A stretch of 64,000 nt of DNA from Parapristionchus giblindavisi (GCA_943737045.1 CALSFV010000092.1:124001-188000), one strand, 5' to 3'. Numbered from the stretch's first letter, positions 44,661 through 58,172 are shown. Numbers and translations: made by a program. Notes: generated by a model from the letters alone, not told the origin.

Positions 44661-47600
44661 GTAAGGTACGATTATTTGTTATAATGAACTGATTTTATTC
44701 TACGAAACGTTTGCCGGCGATGTTTTCTGGTTGTCTGGTTGTTTGGAAGTTGACTGCGGCATCCAAATCTACAGTAATCTTATCGATTGGCAAGATGTCG
44801 TCTACCGTATCCCAGTCTACAGTATCTACAGTATCAACTCCGCCCACTTTTATGCTCTCTAACACCTTTGTTCTCCAGTTTTCCGCCCTTGAACATCATA
44901 TGACCATATGATACCATATGAGATATCCACCCCAGACTATTTTACCGTATACCCGTACGACGTAGAGGCAACGTTTCGTAATCACCGTACCTCGTATTCT
45001 GTATACATTCCCTATTCTGTTCACCATGTAATATCCCAATATAACGCCTTTCACACACTTTTTGTTACTCGCAAGAATTTTACATTGAGTTGTTTCTGTT
45101 ATAAACATTGATTAGACATTTCATTTGGTAGTGAAGTTCTAGAATAATCTAAAAATTATTTCTCGGTCGTCGCCTCTAGGTACCAGAAGTCGGCTGATAT
45201 TCTTTCATTTTTCAAATCGATTTTTCATGAAAGTCATCGGGTGATCTGTAAGACAAACAATTGGTCTTCCTGTTGATATTGATCTATGATTAGGTGATAA
45301 ATAACTACAGTATTCGAGTTGAGATGTACGATGTATCTACAGCGAATACAGTAAAGATGCGACATTTGAAAGGACAATTGAATAATCAGTTGTCACTTGA
45401 GAAAAATGTGTATGACCTGGGGCGATAAAGATCAGGAGGTCATTTAAGAGCCCAATCTGTTCGAGATATCACCAGGGCTGGGAGATTTTAGAGACATAAG
45501 AAATAATCCCATCGTCAACGGCTCATATCAACAGAAACTACGGTAACTTTCGCAATACAGTAATCTCAATCCATTTCTCACAATCAGTCCCGAGATTCAA
45601 ATTGTAGTCGGAAAATCATATATGTGATGGAAATAAACGCCTTTGAACCCTTTCTGAACAGATACTCTGGTCTTTCAAAGCTCAAAGTTTAATTGTAATG
45701 CTTCAGTCACTTACAGTTTACTTTCAGAAGTCGTTTACTCCATTGAACGATTTTGAAAGCGCTAAGGTTGATGGAAGGATGACCAACAGTGGTTTCAACA
45801 ATTGAAAATACCAATGGATTTTTTCAATCAATATTTAAAAATGTTGTGTAGAAAACAAAATATTTTTTTAAAATCAATTTTAAGAATTTAGAATATTTTC
45901 TGGAAGAAAATCGATGATATTTGTCATACTGTATGCAGGTTGTCAATTTAGCAATCATCGGACTATTTTAATTTCGAATTTATTTCGTTTTCTGTTTTTT
46001 TCCCTGTTTTTGGCTTTGTTATGCATTATTTAGTTGTTGTTATGTCATATTCTGTCTTTATCCCTTTTCCCTTGCTCCGATCAGAATCAGAGATGTTTTA
46101 TACATTATTACTCTGTTTTTCTTCACCATGCTGCTCGTTTGTGTTAGGAAACGCAACGAAATACAACTTTGCGTTGTGAGATTGTGAGAGTGGAATGTTT
46201 GGAAACTGTAAAGATTGAAACGATGGAGAGTGTCAAAATGTGGAATGGTAAATTGTGCTTGTAGATAATACAGAGAAGCGTTCAATTCGGTCCATCATTC
46301 CCTAGCTAGGGATTCCTTTCACTATGACATTCTCCGTTTATTTTTTATTCATTGTCTTTCTGCTCCTTCCCTTCTTTGTTCTCATTTTCCTTATGATTCT
46401 TGTTTGCTTATTTGATATTGGAACAATTGTTATGTCTTGAGCTACATATTTTCTGTTGTTTTGAAATATATTTAGAATAGTCAATGTTCATGCTCGGTAT
46501 ACCGCGGTAGAGTACTTTCGTCATATTATGATCAATAAATCAATCAACAAAACTTAATGAATTGATCAATAAGTGGTTGTCATTCCAGCATCGTCAAGTG
46601 GCCTTCATCATGATGATGCTTCATCATCTTCTTCCTCATTCAAATGGACATCTAATAGGTATTGCAAGGAGGGAAAGTGAAATCAATCGACGACAGGTTT
46701 GCATTCATCTTTGTAGTGATGTTCGTCTCGATCTAAGTATTGACTACCATTTCTCTTTCTTCTTATTTTGCTCATAAATCGAATAAATAAATCGTCCAGA
46801 AGTCTGCGATTATTTCGATTTCCGTTGTTAGAATATTCGAATGAGCATGCTGAAATCATATTTTTTGCGATTATATTATGATTGATTGTGAAAAGCTAAA
46901 CACTAAATGGAATTATTAACCTATCATAATCGATTCATCATACGTGGGCAAACTTCTACGATCTTTGAATCTTTGAACTCTCTCATCTATATCTATGATC
47001 AAATTCAGGTATGGAAGCAAGTGGCGGAATAATCCTACTGTCAACTGGTTTCGTCGCGATGCGTCGCCTACATCACATTCGTGTCCTACTGCAAACGCAG
47101 CAATAACTTCCTCAAGTTTGTGATCTTTGATCTTTGATTATATTATCTGAAACGTCATATGTGGGCTGGGTATATTCCTAGGATGTATTGAAAAGGCAGT
47201 ATGGGAGGAACCTATTTTGTAATTTAGTGGCAGGCTGCATTGACTAAAAGTTAGTTGGGTTGCGTCTTGGAAATGCCGCTCATGTATGACCCGTTTATAA
47301 AGGCTTGGCACTTCTTCAGTTTCTGGCCACCCCCTCCCACTAATTATATAATTAATTTTGCAAGTACAACACGGTACAGAATAAAGAAATAGATAAACTA
47401 TAGTTAATTACTTTTCGATTTATCTAAATTTTATCTAAATTCAGCCTTATCTATTACTGATACGGAATTGCAATGTTATTGTTGATTACTTTTTTTTTAA
47501 ATTTCTTTTGGAACATATTATTGATTGATCGATTATGCAGGTCGCCCTTCCCCACTGGCTGTCTGTACAAGAAGAAAGGTCTTAATGGCCCCGTGGATCT

Positions 47601-48027
47601 GATCGATGAGTGAGGGACGCAGGCATACTGTAATTATCGATTCTATCGATTTGTGAATTCGGTTGTTATCGATTATTTGTATGCAATTCAGAGTGGTTAG
47701 AGTGGTATGATTGGTCTACCGTAGCGAAAGTTGTACTGGGCACTGATAACATTCCGTTTAAAGGGGCTCGAAAATTCGATTTTTTCCTTAATTTTTGTAA
47801 ACCTTTTCCTTTATTCCGGCACAAGCAATTTTTCGTTGAAAGCGAGATCACTGAAGAAGAGTTGAAGCTTTCAAAGTCAATGGAACACTGTTGTGAATTC
47901 GTGTTGCTAGCAATTGCTCTTTCTTTATGAGTCAACCGATTCGTTGGTTCCCTATTAGAACTGAATTTTCCACACAAACAGAACTGAATACTGAAACTTA
48001 CACAAAACAACAATAATTTAGATGGTT

Positions 48028-48040
48028 TTAATAATAATAA

Positions 48041-48071
<31 letters not shown>
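48028..48071 (+). repeat. (AAT)n at the B/C junction
   Basis: The B copy ends in this tract. It is followed by 18 bases of filler (48072-48089), then the start of C. Confidence 0.85.
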
Positions 48072-48072
<1 letters not shown>

Positions 48073-48089
48073 ATGTTCAAGGGTTGCTA

Positions 48090-51000
48090 GAAACGTTTGC
48101 CGGCGATGTTTTCTGGTTGTCTGGTTGTTTGGAAGTTGACTGCGGCATCCAAATCTACAGTAATCTTATCGATTGGCAAGATGTCGTCTACCGTATCCCA
48201 GTCTACAGTATCTACAGTATCAACTCCGCCCACTTTTATGCTCTCTAACACCTTTGTTCTCCAGTTTTCCGCCCTTGAACATCATATGACCATATGATAC
48301 CATATGAGATATCCACCCCAGACTATTTTACCGTATACCCGTACGACGTAGAGGCAACGTTTCGTAATCACCGTACCTCGTATTCTGTATACATTCCCTA
48401 TTCTGTTCACCATGTAATATCCCAATATAACGCCTTTCACACACTTTTTGTTACTCGCAAGAATTTTACATTGAGTTGTTTCTGTTATAAACATTGATTA
48501 GACATTTCATTTGGTAGTGAAGTTCTAGAATAATCTAAAAATTATTTCTCGGTCGTCGCCTCTAGGTACCAGAAGTCGGCTGATATTCTTTCATTTTTCA
48601 AATCGATTTTTCATGAAAGTCATCGGGTGATCTGTAAGACAAACAATTGGTCTTCCTGTTGATATTGATCTATGATTAGGTGATAAATAACTACAGTATT
48701 CGAGTTGAGATGTACGATGTATCTACAGCGAATACAGTAAAGATGCGACATTTGAAAGGACAATTGAATAATCAGTTGTCACTTGAGAAAAATGTGTATG
48801 ACCTGGGGCGATAAAGATCAGGAGGTCATTTAAGAGCCCAATCTGTTCGAGATATCACCAGGGCTGGGAGATTTTAGAGACATAAGAAATAATCCCATCG
48901 TCAACGGCTCATATCAACAGAAACTACGGTAACTTTCGCAATACAGTAATCTCAATCCATTTCTCACAATCAGTCCCGAGATTCAAATTGTAGTCGGAAA
49001 ATCATATATGTGATGGAAATAAACGCCTTTGAACCCTTTCTGAACAGATACTCTGGTCTTTCAAAGCTCAAAGTTTAATTGTAATGCTTCAGTCACTTAC
49101 AGTTTACTTTCAGAAGTCGTTTACTCCATTGAACGATTTTGAAAGCGCTAAGGTTGATGGAAGGATGACCAACAGTGGTTTCAACAATTGAAAATACCAA
49201 TGGATTTTTTCAATCAATATTTAAAAATGTTGTGTAGAAAACAAAATATTTTTTTAAAATCAATTTTAAGAATTTAGAATATTTTCTGGAAGAAAATCGA
49301 TGATATTTGTCATACTGTATGCAGGTTGTCAATTTAGCAATCATCGGACTATTTTAATTTCGAATTTATTTCGTTTTCTGTTTTTTTCCCTGTTTTTGGC
49401 TTTGTTATGCATTATTTAGTTGTTGTTATGTCATATTCTGTCTTTATCCCTTTTCCCTTGCTCCGATCAGAATCAGAGATGTTTTATACATTATTACTCT
49501 GTTTTTCTTCACCATGCTGCTCGTTTGTGTTAGGAAACGCAACGAAATACAACTTTGCGTTGTGAGATTGTGAGAGTGGAATGTTTGGAAACTGTAAAGA
49601 TTGAAACGATGGAGAGTGTCAAAATGTGGAATGGTAAATTGTGCTTGTAGATAATACAGAGAAGCGTTCAATTCGGTCCATCATTCCCTAGCTAGGGATT
49701 CCTTTCACTATGACATTCTCCGTTTATTTTTTATTCATTGTCTTTCTGCTCCTTCCCTTCTTTGTTCTCATTTTCCTTATGATTCTTGTTTGCTTATTTG
49801 ATATTGGAACAATTGTTATGTCTTGAGCTACATATTTTCTGTTGTTTTGAAATATATTTAGAATAGTCAATGTTCATGCTCGGTATACCGCGGTAGAGTA
49901 CTTTCGTCATATTATGATCAATAAATCAATCAACAAAACTTAATGAATTGATCAATAAGTGGTTGTCATTCCAGCATCGTCAAGTGGCCTTCATCATGAT
50001 GATGCTTCATCATCTTCTTCCTCATTCAAATGGACATCTAATAGGTATTGCAAGGAGGGAAAGTGAAATCAATCGACGACAGGTTTGCATTCATCTTTGT
50101 AGTGATGTTCGTCTCGATCTAAGTATTGACTACCATTTCTCTTTCTTCTTATTTTGCTCATAAATCGAATAAATAAATCGTCCAGAAGTCTGCGATTATT
50201 TCGATTTCCGTTGTTAGAATATTCGAATGAGCATGCTGAAATCATATTTTTTGCGATTATATTATGATTGATTGTGAAAAGCTAAACACTAAATGGAATT
50301 ATTAACCTATCATAATCGATTCATCATACGTGGGCAAACTTCTACGATCTTTGAATCTTTGAACTCTCTCATCTATATCTATGATCAAATTCAGGTATGG
50401 AAGCAAGTGGCGGAATAATCCTACTGTCAACTGGTTTCGTCGCGATGCGTCGCCTACATCACATTCGTGTCCTACTGCAAACGCAGCAATAACTTCCTCA
50501 AGTTTGTGATCTTTGATCTTTGATTATATTATCTGAAACGTCATATGTGGGCTGGGTATATTCCTAGGATGTATTGAAAAGGCAGTATGGGAGGAACCTA
50601 TTTTGTAATTTAGTGGCAGGCTGCATTGACTAAAAGTTAGTTGGGTTGCGTCTTGGAAATGCCGCTCATGTATGACCCGTTTATAAAGGCTTGGCACTTC
50701 TTCAGTTTCTGGCCACCCCCTCCCACTAATTATATAATTAATTTTGCAAGTACAACACGGTACAGAATAAAGAAATAGATAAACTATAGTTAATTACTTT
50801 TCGATTTATCTAAATTTTATCTAAATTCAGCCTTATCTATTACTGATACGGAATTGCAATGTTATTGTTGATTACTTTTTTTTTAAATTTCTTTTGGAAC
50901 ATATTATTGATTGATCGATTATGCAGGTCGCCCTTCCCCACTGGCTGTCTGTACAAGAAGAAAGGTCTTAATGGCCCCGTGGATCTGATCGATGAGTGAG

Positions 51001-51426
51001 GGACGCAGGCATACTGTAATTATCGATTCTATCGATTTGTGAATTCGGTTGTTATCGATTATTTGTATGCAATTCAGAGTGGTTAGAGTGGTATGATTGG
51101 TCTACCGTAGCGAAAGTTGTACTGGGCACTGATAACATTCCGTTTAAAGGGGCTCGAAAATTCGATTTTTTCCTTAATTTTTGTAAACCTTTTCCTTTAT
51201 TCCGGCACAAGCAATTTTTCGTTGAAAGCGAGATCACTGAAGAAGAGTTGAAGCTTTCAAAGTCAATGGAACACTGTTGTGAATTCGTGTTGCTAGCAAT
51301 TGCTCTTTCTTTATGAGTCAACCGATTCGTTGGTTCCCTATTAGAACTGAATTTTCCACACAAACAGAACTGAATACTGAAACTTACACAAAACAACAAT
51401 AATTTAGATGGTTTTAATAATAATAA

Positions 51427-51457
<31 letters not shown>
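48090..51457 (+). repeat. Segmental duplication copy C, tandem to B
   Basis: Every position matches B at an offset of 3386 bp, and all translated stretches compared are identical. It is either a very recent tandem duplication or an assembly artefact. Confidence 0.95.
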
Positions 51458-51463
51458 AATAAT
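51414..51463 (+). repeat. (AAT)n microsatellite
   Basis: End of segment C; slightly longer than the B tract. Confidence 0.85.
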
Positions 51464-51487
51464 ATTAAAATTGTACTTAAAGCACTG

Positions 51488-51609
51488 ACACATCCTTATC
51501 TCGTGTCCTTCCCCAATGTGAAGATTTGGACGGGACTACTTCTGGATTGATTGATCTGCTCTTTAGTGCACCTCTGCACTCTCTTTGCTCGCTAATCTCG
51601 AGGATGAAG
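51488..51609 (+). pseudogene. Exon N-like copy
   Basis: Block with TCGTGTCCTTCCCCAATGTG and the donor GAAG/GTAGTC; frame broken. Confidence 0.4.
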
Positions 51610-51681
51610 GTAGTCAAACATATTGTTAAATGATCAGTTTTGATAATAAAGTCAGTTCGCAATAGGTACAGTGATCAGTGG

Positions 51682-51754
51682 TGATCCGTTCGACAAAGAT
51701 GAGATGGATCTACGAAAGACGGACACACTATAGAGGAGTCTGTGGGTGATCAAG
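51682..51754 (+). pseudogene. NOC4-like exon B, partial copy
   Basis: Reads GDPFDKDEMDLRKTD, then TAG in the next codons. The 5' end is missing. Confidence 0.6.
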
Positions 51755-52002
51755 GTATTGATTTTATGGATTTGTTTAACTATTGATTGATTTGAGACTG
51801 AGACTTGTCATCACACTTTCAGAGTTCTATATGACATATAACGGCTCTTATTTTGTGTTGGGATAGGCTCAAATGGTTGGCTGGACCTGGTGATTCGGCG
51901 TAGCATAGAGTTATTATAGAGAGGCGACATCGTCCCTTTCCTCAATATCATTTCGCTATTCATACTTATCATGTGATTTAGAGATAATATTATATATTTA
52001 TC

Positions 52003-52390
52003 GACACAGACATACAGACAAACCAGGTAAGACACGCAGGGGAGATGAGAGAGGAGAGAGAGCTGGACAGTGAGAGTAAGCGAGAGAGCGTGTTCTAGCG
52101 AGAGAGCGCGCATGCGAGGCTTGTAGTTTGTATCGCCCCTATAAATAGCCTCGGCTGGCTCATTCTTCGCCTCTGATTCATCAGTTGCGCCTCTCTCATT
52201 CGAGAGCATTTTGGTTTGGGGAAGGGCCTTCGCGATGAAGTCCCTTCCCTGCCCCGGACTTCTCCATCTTCTTGGAGAAGTCGCCGAGCAGGAGCCGGCT
52301 GGGGCCTCCCCCCTTCCAGGCTCTCAGTCTGGAAAAGGGGGCGGGGCTTAATGGGGGCGTGGCAAGTGTGCACATTTGCGGAACAAGCGC
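52003..52390 (+). other. GC-rich block with TATA-like box inside LINE 3' sequence
   Basis: About 390 bp, much GC-richer than its surroundings. It has GAGAGAG-rich sequence, then TATAAATAG at 52140-52148, then CT-rich sequence and a short hairpin (CTTCTCCATCTTCTTGGAGAAG). It replaces part of the LINE 3' region seen at 7293 and 37793. It looks like a solo LTR or another promoter-bearing insertion, but no paired ends were found. Confidence 0.4.
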
Positions 52391-52391
52391 C

Positions 52392-52492
52392 GATAATTGA
52401 AAGAGGGTAATATTGGGCAAGATACTTGAGGAAAGAAATCATAGAATGGGGTGGAAAAGGGGGGGGGGGATCTCTCATTGATGGGACCATCC
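52392..52492 (-). mobile_element. LINE 3' end fragment
   Basis: Same sequence as the right part of 7293-7490, including a G-tract. Confidence 0.65.
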
Positions 52493-53368
52493 ATTTTTAG
52501 CTATTGATTGATTTCGTGGAAAATGAGACTTGCCATCACACTTTCGGAGATCTATATGACATATAACGCCTCTTATTTTGTGTTGGGATAGGCTCACTTG
52601 GTTGGCTGGACCTGGTGATTCGGTGTCATGGAGTTATTATAGAGAGGTGACATCGTCCCTTTCCTCGATTTCTCTACGTAGCTTATTGTTAGAACAACAC
52701 TTATTATGTGATTTAGTACTAATATTCTGTTGACGTTGAGAGCATTCTGTGTGAGATCAAGGTTATTGATTGATTTTTATGGATTTATTTAATCATTGAT
52801 TTCACGGAATGTCGATTTGACATCGTATTTTCTGTTCAAAAGTTGTGAAAGGAAAAAAAGAAAACTCCTCGTTTTAGTCACTCTTTCGCATTTTCCTTTT
52901 TCTTTTCGTGACTTTACATTAAAATTGCATTACTTTCTGATATTATTGGTGATCTGCACCATCTATGCTGCTGGAAAATCCATTTCCACTTTAGTTTTAA
53001 TCTTTACTACTACTTGAGAAAAGCACCTGGTGATTCGTCGTAGCATGATGATATAATAGTGTTGTGGCATTCTCTGTTTCTGTTATTCCAATTATTTACA
53101 TACTCTTATTGTATTTGACACATCTGATTTATAAGGGGAAGCACCCAACTTAAGTCTCGTGTGCCTATTGTGAGTATGATGTACCTATTTTGGGGGCTCA
53201 AATACTAGTGCACTTTATGGAATCTGTTGTCACAAATTTGTCGCAAATGTTTAACTTTTTTCGTTTTGACGGTTTAGTGGCTTGGGTTATGGTGTGTTAT
53301 GCATCGTTACATTTGCCTGACGCGCCTACGCCGTCACGTAAAAAAACGTTACATTTGGCGTCGCACGC

Positions 53369-53687
53369 CATACGTGGGAACCACTGCCGCTAGCGGCAAT
53401 CATACGTGGGCAACCTTTGCCGCTGGAAATTAAACTCGGGTGGGTAGGATGCAAAAATCGGAAGGGTTAGACAGAAAAAATTCATTTCAAAGTGAATTGT
53501 TTGCAAAATGGTTTTCTTTTTTGGGTGAATTTTGACTAAATCGGGTGATTCGGATGCTAAAACCGGGTGGGTCTTGCCGCTAGCGACAATGCCGTCCACG
53601 TATGGCGGCAATACACCCCCCGATTTTTGGGTCCGACCCCCCCCCCCCCCGATTTTCGTTTCCAGCGGCAATGCCCGCCCACGTATG
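53369..53687. mobile_element. CATACGTGGGC MITE, interrupted by a copy of its own family
   Basis: Outer copy 53369-53400 and 53605-53687. The insertion between them is 53401-53604. Confidence 0.85.
53401..53604. mobile_element. CATACGTGGGC MITE nested in a relative
   Basis: Ends CATACGTGGG and CCACGTATG. Perfect 8-bp duplication GCGGCAAT at 53393-53400 and 53605-53612. Confidence 0.9.
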
Positions 53688-54902
53688 ACGGACGCGTCGA
53701 CGTCAATTTTGGAGTGTGTTGGGCCCCAATGGGAAAACCATGATTGTTATCAGGGGTACGGTAGGAAGTTACCGTAACCATCGATCAGTAATGGTTGGCT
53801 ACCGCAATCTTTTACCGTACCCCTGATGACATTCAGGGTTTTCCACTTGGGACCGAACACACTCCAAAATTGACGTCGACGCGTGCGTCGCCAAATGTAA
53901 CGTTTTTTACGTGACGGCGTAGGCGCGTCAGGCAAATGTAACGATGCATTAGGGATACGGTAGATATTCACTGTGTTACGGTAGAGGAGGGTTAGGGTAG
54001 GTGTTGGCTGGATTACGGGTAGATGGAATGGTCACGGGTATTGGTTGGTCTATGGGAGATGTTCATTGATTTCTTTAGGCATTTATATAATACAATCATT
54101 GATTTCTTGAATGTCGATTTGAAATCTTACTTTATGTTCAAAAGACGCGAAAAGGAACTATAAAAATAGATAAAACTACTCGTTTTACTCACTCTTTTGC
54201 CTGTTTTATTTTTATTTTCGTAACTTTACATTAAAGCTACTTTCTGAGACTACCGGTGATCTATATCGCGAAGATCCATTTTCTTTTTCTTTTTGTAACC
54301 TTACATTAAAATTACATTATTTTCTATTTCTATTCTATGCTGGTCTAAAATTCAACTCCACTTTAGTTTTGATCTTTACTTCTACTTGGTATTATTGCCT
54401 GGTGATTCGGCGTAACATGGTGGTATAATAGTGGGGCGGCATCGTTTGCTTCTTTGATTTCCATTATTTACGAAGAACAACTCTTATTGTATTTGGCGCA
54501 TCTGATTTATTGTTAGTGCTATAGTCCGTATAAAATGTACTTGTGTAATTGCCTTGCTACTGGCTGCTAAACAGAGAAAGAACTATCGATTAACTCTCCA
54601 CTTTTTCCTCCCTTCCTCGCTCTCCCTGATCTACGTACTATCTCAATTGTGCTGTCTCTCTAAACATAGAAACACATTGTGGCTGTGGCTGGCTACTCTC
54701 GTACCAAACAAACAAGTGTATTTAATACGGTCAATAATAAGTTGTTGAATTCGAGAATAGTCGTGAGAGAGATCAAGGTATTGATTTTTATGGAGTTGTT
54801 TAACTATTGATTGATTTCGTGGAAAATGAGACTTGCCATCATACTTTCGTAGATATATTTGACATATAACGGCTCTTATTTTGTGTTGGAATAGGCTCAC
54901 CT

Positions 54903-55786
54903 CAGACATGGCCCATGGCTATCCCATGGGATAGACCCACCCGCAATTTTTTTAAAAAGAAGGTACCCACCCGCAAAATTTCGAAAAATGTTGATTTGAA
55001 AAAAATGCCAATTAATCAATCATGTCGAAGAAAATTGAAGAAAAGAGTATGGTAGCAAATTGAATAAAGGAGTACGAATATGAGAAGAGTACGATCTTTA
55101 AGTTCAGTGAAGTGATAATAGTACGCTGTGTCAGAATTTAACGTTAACAAGAACTGAAATATGAATTGATTAAAAAAAAATTGATTTTTCGTTTAGAGTC
55201 GCGTACCGACAGAGAACACAGTGGGCAATAAGAAATATGAAAATTATAGTGGGAAAGTATTGTTTGGAGGGGGGGGGGGGGCATTTTCAGGCATGATTAT
55301 CGCGTACTGCATTTATTTTTTCTATTTCCTTGGTCTTAGCATATACAAATTATTTTTTGCGCCATTTCTCGTCGCGTACCGACAGAGATTCCAGTTTTCC
55401 ACGTGGAAATGTAAAAAGAACGCGTCAAACTCATTTGCCAGAGCGTTATCCCACGGTAGGTACCATGGGATAACGCGCTGGAAATCCTCTTAAACGCAAT
55501 GAATACTAAATTTCTTGAGTTTCATGTCTTTCTCTGTCGGTACCCGATCAGATTGGGATACTATGCATGTAATATAGTGCAGTATTGAACGAAATCGCAT
55601 ATTATTAAAATCAGTTCTCGTTCTTACTGTACGATAAATAGTCTAACTGTGAACTGAAATAATAACGGAATTTTAAAAAAATTTTAATTTCCCCCATTTT
55701 TTGTTTACCCACCCGCATTTTTTTGCCGAAAATCTACGTTACCCACCCGCATTTTTTGCCCGTGGGATAACCATGGGCCATGTCTG
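54903..55786. mobile_element. hAT-like non-autonomous element, 884 bp
   Basis: Ends CAGACATGGCCCATGG and CCATGGGCCATGTCTG; perfect 8-bp duplication GCTCACCT (54895-54902, 55787-55794). The empty form is seen in other copies of the host repeat (about 20429). It contains ACCCACCCGC repeats near both ends and three CGTACCGACAGAG-like motifs. No transposase. Confidence 0.93.
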
Positions 55787-56403
55787 GCTCACCTGGTTGG
55801 CTGGATCTGGTGATTCGGCGTAGCATAGAGTTATTATAGATAGGTGACATCGTCCTTTTCCTCAATTTCTTTTCATCTTACTTTCTGTTCAAAAGTCGCG
55901 GAACGAAACAGTTTTGATCTTCACTACTACTTGAGATTAGTGCCCTGGTGATTATGCGTAGCATGGTGGTATAATAGTGGGGTGTCATGGTTTGTTTCTT
56001 TGGTATCAATTATTGATGTCACATATTTTAGTGCTAATATTGTGTTGAATTCGAGAATAGTCTATGGTACATCAATACTATTGATTGACTTTTTGAGGTT
56101 ATCTTGACATTGATTGATGTTTTGCAAAATATAGAATCGAGTTGGCATCGTTTTTGATAAATATACCATCTATCTAACTTGAAAATCCATTTCGTTTTTA
56201 TTTTTACTAATACTACTTGAGAATAGCGCCTGGTGATTCAGTAAAAGTCTTGGTCAATCTTCTCTTTATCTGACTAGTAAACAGCAACTGATATTAATGA
56301 TCACACATATACAGTATACTCCATCGATTTATTATTATTAATACAGTGCACATCGTTGCCCGGTGTTACTTTAAGTTGATCATTTTAAAATCAATATTTG
56401 CAG

Positions 56404-56497
56404 GCGGTCATTGTCTGGACAACGATGTGCACTTGGTGTTGCTGGTGTATCGATCCCTTCATCCTAATCTCTGTTGACACTGTCGTATGAACCTATT
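56404..56497 (+). pseudogene. Exon C-like copy
   Basis: TTTGCAG acceptor and CTATT/GTGAGT donor kept. Internal deletion compared with 59423-59520. Confidence 0.45.
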
Positions 56498-56638
56498 GTG
56501 AGTACGATGCACCTAATTTTTTGATTTTGATTGATTTGTTTTGACGGTATAGTGGATTGGATTATGGTATAGAAGGGGTACTGTGGATATTCGCTGGGTT
56601 ACGGAGGGGTGCGGTAGGTGTTGGCTGGATTACGGGTA

Positions 56639-56820
56639 CTCCGGTTTTGCATGATAATATTATAATAAGTAGCGCGCAAAAAGTACTTTCAAGTAGCTTA
56701 CTTTTTACTTACTTTATTGTTACTGTTTTGCTATTTCATTAGTATGTAGCGAAAAAGTAAGTAAGAAGTAAGTTACTTTTTGCGTGCTACTTACTGTAAT
56801 AGTACCCTGAAAAACCGGAG
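56639..56820. mobile_element. TA-flanked MITE, CTCCGGTTTT ends
   Basis: 182 bp. Ends CTCCGGTTTTGCA and AAAACCGGAG, flanked by TA (56637-56638, 56821-56822). Related copies of the host repeat read GGGTAGATGAGG without it. Tc1/mariner-like by target site. Confidence 0.88.
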
Positions 56821-57070
56821 TAGATGAGGAATGGCTACGGGAATTGGTTGGTTTCAACCAGGTGATGTTCGCTTGTTGGTGATGTTCGATTCGCTGTCAA
56901 ATGTTTACTAACTATGACCTAGATCTTATAAATTTTTATTTCCTTATGCGATAAACAGATGAACGAAATTTGATAGATGGAGAATTAATAAATTAATAAG
57001 AGAATGTTTATCGCTGCAATAAATTTATCACGTTTTTTTTGCAATATATCATGGTATTGAGTGCCTGGAC

Positions 57071-57260
57071 CATACTTGGGCAACTTATCTAGGCGCCGGA
57101 TTGCTTTATCCCTTATCTTTATATCTGGAAATTAAAATGGGATGAGTGTTACGCAAAAATTTTATTTTTTATTAATTTTGGCTAAATCGTTTTCATTTTT
57201 GAGTGAATTTTTGCTGAATCAGGTGGGTCTAGTCGGTAGCGACAATGTCGTCTCCATATG
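57071..57260. mobile_element. CATACGTGGGC MITE, old copy
   Basis: Ends CATACTTGGGC and CTCCATATG, with AGTCGGTAGCGACAA inside. No recognisable target duplication. Confidence 0.6.
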
Positions 57261-58172
57261 TTACCTGTCGATAGCAAATTTCTCGCGTATTTCGAATACT
57301 GCTGAAATTGTGACATTTTTTGTTCTGAAATCTATTCTGAGTAGCAAACATTAAAATTACATTACTTTCTGATACTACTGGTGATCTGTACCGTTTATGC
57401 TGCTAGAAAATCTTTTTAGATTTTAGTTTGAACTATGGAAAGGTGCCTGGTGATTCAGTGTAGCATGAAAGTAGAATAATGGGGTAGCATCGTTTGTTTC
57501 CTTGATATCAATAATGTACGTAGAATTAATCTTATTGCATTTTGGCACATCCGATGTAGTGCAAAATGTTGTTGAATTCGAGAACAGTCTATGGTAGATC
57601 AATATTATTGATTGACTTTTTGAGATTATTTATTGAGACAATGATTGATTTTGAGCACAATATAGATTTGCATCGAACTTTTTGGTAAACGTACCATCTA
57701 TATAGCTTGAAAATCCATTTATACTTTTACCTTTACTACTTTACTTTACTTGAGATTAGTACCTGGTGATTCAATGTACCATGGTTGTGTAATAGTGGGG
57801 TATCATCGTTTGTTTCGCGATTGTCTAGTAAATGTCGTGGGTCAATCTTCTCTTTATCTCGCTAGTAAACACCAACTACTACGAATGATCACACATATAC
57901 AGTATACACCTTGGTTGTAATATTTAGCAAATTATATTAAAAAATCCATTTCTACTTTAGTTTTCGCCTTTACTACTACTTGGTATTAGTGCCTGGTGGT
58001 GATTCGGCGTAGCATTGTTGTATAATAATATGTTGGCAAGTTTTGCTTCTCTAATATCGTTATCTTACGTAGATTTACACTTATTGTACTTGTCACATCT
58101 GATTTAGTGCTAGAATGTAAATGGAGAACGGTCTATGGTAGATAAATATTATATATTGATTGTCATTTTGAG

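Larger units (their letters stand above)
43918..48071 (+). repeat. Segmental duplication copy B
   Basis: Diverged copy of A. Its part 44704-48071 is repeated as C. It carries the empty sites for the RTE LINE (47340) and for the MITE at 12679 (44606). Confidence 0.88.
53299..53950. mobile_element. TIR element, GTTACATTTGCCTGACGCG family, with nested MITEs
   Basis: Inverted ends of about 70 bp (ATGCATCGTTACATTTGCC and complement) with an inner GTCGACGTCAATTTTGG palindrome. The core is shared with 34565-34840. The left arm is interrupted by 53369-53687. Confidence 0.85.

Noticed and set aside
55221..55493. Membrane-protein-like 90-codon frame inside the hAT-like element
   Set aside because: Starts in a G-tract within a non-autonomous element; no support beyond being open.
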